Below, piece by piece: positions 61,130 through 64,000 of a stretch of DNA of 64,000 bases. The notes under the pieces are model-generated. The model made no database searches. It saw nothing but the letters and a program-made list of their open reading frames with translations, and was not told the DNA's origin. Each line of letters opens with the position of its first letter. Position 1 is the first letter of the stretch. Origin of the DNA: Granulicella sp. dw_53 (GTDB taxonomy: Bacteria > Acidobacteriota > Terriglobia > Terriglobales > Acidobacteriaceae); NCBI RefSeq assembly GCF_018449545.1, contig NZ_JAAVUR010000020.1, forward strand, positions 21,942 to 85,941. Direction: 5' to 3'. Both the position numbers and the translations under genes were made by a program.

Positions 61130-61244
61130 AGTAGCAACAGGAGACCGCGGAAGACAAGTTGAGGATAGATCGGCCGTAGTGCGCCTCATGCTGGCGGCCA
61201 AATGTCTGACGGGCCAGGCGTTTCCATAGAGCGTTTCGGAGGTG

Positions 61245-61850
61245 TTAGGCGGGCGGAGTTTCTGTTTTGGCGGGCTCGGGAGGCTGTTGGTCGGGGGTCT
61301 TCGTATTGGGGTTCGGTTGTACGGATACAGCTGGCGCTCCCTCGAGGATCTTCTGGGCCTGGTGCCAAGTTGCTCGAAGGGTGTCGAGGTCCGTCTCGGA
61401 TTTCGGGCTGAGCCGATAGTCCATAATGGCGTCCTGCAGAAGCAGATCGCCTTGCCTGTATCGTTCGGCCAGTTGGGCTGGGTGCATCTTTGCGTCAAGC
61501 GTCGTAGCGACGACGCTGAGCGCCGCGAAGAGCATCACTACTCTGTCGAATTGAGTCGAGGCGTTTCCAGTGGTGCCGCCAGTCGTTGAGTTATGAGAAG
61601 AGAAGGCGTTCTTCACTGCAGCGGTTACCGCAGTGCCAGCGGCCAGAAGGCCAAAGAACCAGTCGGTCACTGTCCAACGCATCCACAGCACCTGGTACCA
61701 TTCTGCGTCCAGCACGATGGACTTCGCTCCTGGAGGCAGATCTTCGGTCACGGGGGCAGGCTGGGTGGCATGGAACCAGACAAACAGCACGATCGCGCAA
61801 GAGGCGATCGCTCCAAGGATACCGAAAGCCCATTTCGTGCCGTTGCTCAT
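61245..61850 (-). CDS. Membrane protein, unknown
   Basis: 201-residue protein with two to three transmembrane helices: AFGILGAIASCAIVLFVWF (near the N terminus), WTVTDWFFGLLAAGTAVTAAV and MLFAALSVVATTLDAKM. The C-terminal third is polar with a helical AERYRQGDLLLQDAIMDYRLSPKSETDLDTLRATWHQAQKILEG and a Pro/Thr-rich end (PNPNTKTPDQQPPEPAKTETPPA). The second part weakly resembles small SLATT-like or DUF4231-like membrane domains, which are found in signalling or defence contexts, but I cannot support that. ATG 61850 with GGAGG 7 nt upstream is preferred over the frame start at 61973. Confidence 0.72.
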   Translation of the reverse strand: MSNGTKWAFGILGAIASCAIVLFVWFHATQPAPVTEDLPPGAKSIVLDAEWYQVLWMRWTVTDWFFGLLAAGTAVTAAVKNAFSSHNSTTGGTTGNASTQFDRVVMLFAALSVVATTLDAKMHPAQLAERYRQGDLLLQDAIMDYRLSPKSETDLDTLRATWHQAQKILEGAPAVSVQPNPNTKTPDQQPPEPAKTETPPA

Positions 61851-62407
61851 TAGGATCCTCCCGTTGGTTCCTCTCGTCGCCAGTTGTGTTCGAGACAATG
61901 ATGGAGGCCCACTGTATAAAAATACGCGGACAAATTGCAATATTTTTGTGATGGAGTAGGTCGATCCCGCCATGAGAGACTCTCGGCTGATGCTAACTAA
62001 ATAGACAACGCACTTACCGATGTAACGTCAGACCTGGCTGACCAGAAGCTTTTGGGAAAGAGGAGTAAGTGTCGGCTATAACGTAAAGCGCAGAAGAGCT
62101 CGGGCGAAGTTTTCTTTATTTTCTTATGCGGTTCAACACGCATTGTTTTAACAATTCTCGAAAGAGAGAGTCGTGAATTTTGTGATGCGAAAAGAAGATT
62201 TTTTCGCGACGATTCGGAATAAAGAGTCTCTTTGGGCTGTTAATCAGCCGTCGCATTTGTAGCGACAGGGACTGAACTATGTATGACGTGGATTTTCTTG
62301 CCGCCGCGATTCCGGGAATGCAGTGGTTTCCGGATCGCGGCACCTTTGCCGACCTATGGAGAGTGCAGGTGGGCGAGCGAGGGAGTGCGACTTCAGAGGA
62401 TGTCCCT
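61851..62407. other. Intergenic region, AT-rich
   Basis: No supported gene. It lies between the minus-strand membrane-protein gene (its upstream side) and the 3' end of the SDR pseudogene. It has scattered AT-rich stretches. A 53-codon plus-strand frame at 62279-62440 runs antisense into the pseudogene and was not accepted. Confidence 0.5.
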
Positions 62408-62922
62408 TTACACCTGCGCGAATCCGCCGTCGACAAATAACTCGATGCCGGTGATGTAACTACTGTCGTCCGATGCGAGGAAGGTGACGGCCTTTGCGAT
62501 CTCATCTGCCTGGCCCATGCGGCCCATTGGCACGACGGAGTCGACGCTCTTCAATCGCATCTGTGCAGCTTCGGAGGAGCCGATCAACTCATGGAGACCC
62601 TCTGTACCGGTGGAGCCGGGGCTTATTGTGTTGACCCTGATGCGACGGGCCTTGAGATCGGTCGGCCAGGTGCGGGCGAAGGAACGGATCGCCGCTTTGG
62701 TTGCGGCGTAGACGGTGTTCGAGAAGAGTTCCTTGGTGCCTACGATGGAGGCGTTGAGGATGATGGACGCGCCGTTGCGCAGGAGAGGCAGAGCTTTTCG
62801 GATGGTGAAGGGCAGGCCCTTTCCGTTGACGTCGAAGATACTGTCGAAGTGGTCTTCGTCGATGGTTTCAAACTGACGCCTGTGATCAGCGCGACTTTTC
62901 AACCGAGCTTGCCGATTTTAAT
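62408..62922 (-). pseudogene. SDR pseudogene, N-terminal deletion
   Basis: The 3' part is a good SDR frame (FETIDEDHFDSIFDVNGKGLPFTIRKALPLLRNGASIILNASIVGTKELFSNTVYAATKAAIRSFARTW ... GIELFVDGGFAQV), with Ser/Tyr/Lys residues present, but it lacks the nucleotide-binding part. Just upstream, in another frame, the remains of the start of an SDR can be read: IGKLG, a TGA stop (62899-62901), then KVALITG. About 80-85 residues between ITG and FETI are missing. Position 62920-62922 reads ATT where a start codon would stand after GGGAG. So stop codon, internal deletion and frameshift have all hit it. Related to the intact SDR at 44578. Confidence 0.85.
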
Positions 62923-63002
62923 TTTCTCCCATGTACCTATGTACCGACCGTTATAGATAAGACGTTTTCCGATACCAAAAATAGAACGAAAGGTACAGAA
63001 CT

Positions 63003-63644
63003 ATGAATGCAGCGACGAAGACAGCGAAGGTGAACGGCAGACCAAGGGAGTTCGACCTCGACAAGGCGACGGAGAAGGCGATGTTGGTCTTCTGGAAGAG
63101 AGGGTATGAGGGAGCTTCGGTTGCGGAGCTGACGGAGGTGATGGGGATCAGCAAGCCCAGCCTGTATGCGGCGTTCGGCGATAAGCGGGGGCTGTTTGAG
63201 GCGGCGCTACTTCGCTATGACGACGGTCCGCGGGCGTTTGCGGCTCAGGCTCTGAAGCTGCCTACGGCCAAGGAGACGGTGCGTACTTTGCTTGAGGGGG
63301 CGGTGGAGGTCTCTACGCGGCGCAAAGGACCTAGGGGGTGTCTGCAGACGCAGGCTGCGCTGGCGTGCGGGCCTGAGGCGGACGAGGTGAAAGACATGGT
63401 CTCGCAGAGGAGGCTCGTCGGAGAGGGGAAGCTGCGGTCGAGATTGAGACAGGCGCAGAGTGGCGGGGAGTTGCCGGCTAAGGCCGATGTCGGGGTTCTG
63501 GCACGTTATGTGGCCTCGGTGGGCTTGGGGATTACGGTGCAGGCGGCTTCGGGTGTGTCTCGAAAGGAGCTGATGGGAGTTGTGGAGATGGTGATGCGGG
63601 GGTGGCCTGCTGTGGGTCGGGGTGCATCGTCCTTTATAGGTTGA
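63003..63644 (+). CDS. TetR-family regulator beside SDR pseudogene
   Basis: 213-residue TetR protein with HTH GRPREFDLDKATEKAMLVFWKRGYEGASVAELTEVMGISKPSLYAAFGDKRGLFEAAL and an effector domain containing GCLQTQAALACGPEADEVKDMVSQRR. It resembles the TetR at 43859 (FWxxGYEGASxxxLTExMGIxxPSLYAxFGDKxxLF). The divergent SDR it once controlled is now a pseudogene, while this frame is intact, so it may regulate another target or be a recent orphan. In the gap there is a direct TGTACC-TATGTACC repeat and ACCGACCG (about 62931-62952), possible parts of its operator. Confidence 0.92.
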   Translation: MNAATKTAKVNGRPREFDLDKATEKAMLVFWKRGYEGASVAELTEVMGISKPSLYAAFGDKRGLFEAALLRYDDGPRAFAAQALKLPTAKETVRTLLEGAVEVSTRRKGPRGCLQTQAALACGPEADEVKDMVSQRRLVGEGKLRSRLRQAQSGGELPAKADVGVLARYVASVGLGITVQAASGVSRKELMGVVEMVMRGWPAVGRGASSFIG

Positions 63645-63665
63645 AAGGGATTGCCGCTATAAGCA

Positions 63666-63720
63666 AACCGCAGGTCCTTCGACTGCGGACTCACGGTGAG
63701 ACTGTGAGTCCCTTCGCTCA
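63666..63720 (+). repeat. Direct repeat with hairpin, copy 1
   Basis: AACCGCAGGTCCTTCGACTG..CGGACTCACGG..GTGAGTCCCTTCGCTCA, 55 bp with an internal stem GGACTCAC/GTGAGTCC. A diverged copy lies 73 nt further on at 63794-63849. Confidence 0.8.
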
Positions 63721-63793
63721 GGATGACAATTTTATTGTTAGGGCGAGAAAGAACTAGCAACGGCAACAACAACGGCAAAGACAAGAACAACAG

Positions 63794-63849
63794 CAACCGC
63801 AGGTCTTTCGACTACGGTACTCACGATGAGACTGTGAGTCCCTTCGCTC
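63794..63849 (+). repeat. Direct repeat with hairpin, copy 2
   Basis: Same orientation as 63666-63720, about 90 per cent alike, with the stem partly broken (TACTCAC..GTGAGTCC). Between the two copies is an AAC/GGC/AAG-rich tract (about 63758-63793), like the one at 30371-30405. Confidence 0.75.
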
Positions 63850-64000
63850 AGCGACTGTCTGTTTTTGTCAAGCGGCTGGTGGAAAAGACGGCGATGGGAC
63901 TGCCTCGGAAAACGCTTTGCGTTTCCCGCTTTCCCACCATCCCTGCTGCTGATCTTTATGGAAGAGCAAGAGGGTGGTTGTCTTGCTGTGGGTTGGGTGT
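63850..64000. other. Right edge, no gene recognised
   Basis: Non-coding up to the window end. It begins GCGACTGTCTGTTTTTGTCAAGCGG and has an imperfect inverted GGGAAAGCG/CGCTTTGCGTTTCCCGC-like stretch; no reading frame of note. Confidence 0.4.

Noticed and set aside
62279..62440. 53-codon frame starting MYDVDFLAAA
   Set aside because: Has a weak AGGG upstream but ends antisense inside the SDR pseudogene and matches nothing I know; too weak to annotate.
63758..63793. AAC/AAG-rich tract as part of a coding gene
   Set aside because: No reading frame with a start; it lies between direct repeats and recurs in another intergenic region.

Overview
The window looks like chromosomal DNA of a soil acidobacterium (Acidobacteriota, order Terriglobales; Granulicella, Edaphobacter or Terriglobus type). 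This is inferred from gene content and style: a GC-rich background, small conserved genes such as the DUF6526 protein and the 56-residue double-helix membrane peptide, many intergenic hairpin repeats, and GH2 plus oligogalacturonide-lyase genes for plant polysaccharides. No identity search was possible. I see no transposase, phage genes or CRISPR array.

Layout. 0.1-5.5 kb: two paralogous exported FlgD-Ig/propeller-like proteins, one of them a lipoprotein. 5.9-12.5 kb: tRNA-Ser(CGA), then a plus-strand run queG - YihY-type membrane protein - SpoIIE/HAMP phosphatase - MOSC protein - YVTN propeller lipoprotein. 12.5-18.2 kb: minus-strand cupin, isoaspartate-methyltransferase-like protein, GH2 beta-galactosidase-like enzyme and oligogalacturonate lyase. 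18.4-30.2 kb: housekeeping (flavodoxin-less CysJ-like reductase, endonuclease IV, leuS, guaA, a POTRA-only protein, tagatose-bisphosphate aldolase) with several very small genes. 30.2-43.8 kb: alpha/beta hydrolase, rph, a sigma-54-type activator with a GAFPGA loop, CDGSH protein, S15 peptidase/CocE hydrolase, NUDIX, catalase-family protein, an ArsR/persulfide-dioxygenase-rhodanese pair, DUF2076 and HugZ-like proteins.

43.8-63.6 kb is a regulator-rich accessory-like stretch. Divergent or local regulator/target pairs each have a readable palindromic operator: TetR/SDR, MarR/TonB receptor, MarR/DHA2 efflux pump, TetR/epimerase-hydrolase, ArsR/SRPBCC/DUF899 and TetR/SDR pseudogene. gltX lies in this stretch.

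Points to look at first: (1) gltX carries an in-frame, AT-rich insertion of about 80 codons in its anticodon-binding domain; the inserted sequence has an internal motif repeat and resembles a recombinase core-binding domain. (2) A perfect 46-bp palindrome contains both start codons and both Shine-Dalgarno sequences of the divergent MarR/efflux-pump genes. (3) An 83-bp intergenic repeat has conserved ends and a variable core (30676 and 53289). (4) A decayed SDR keeps its TetR partner. (5) A possible structured RNA with a terminator lies at 53.1 kb.
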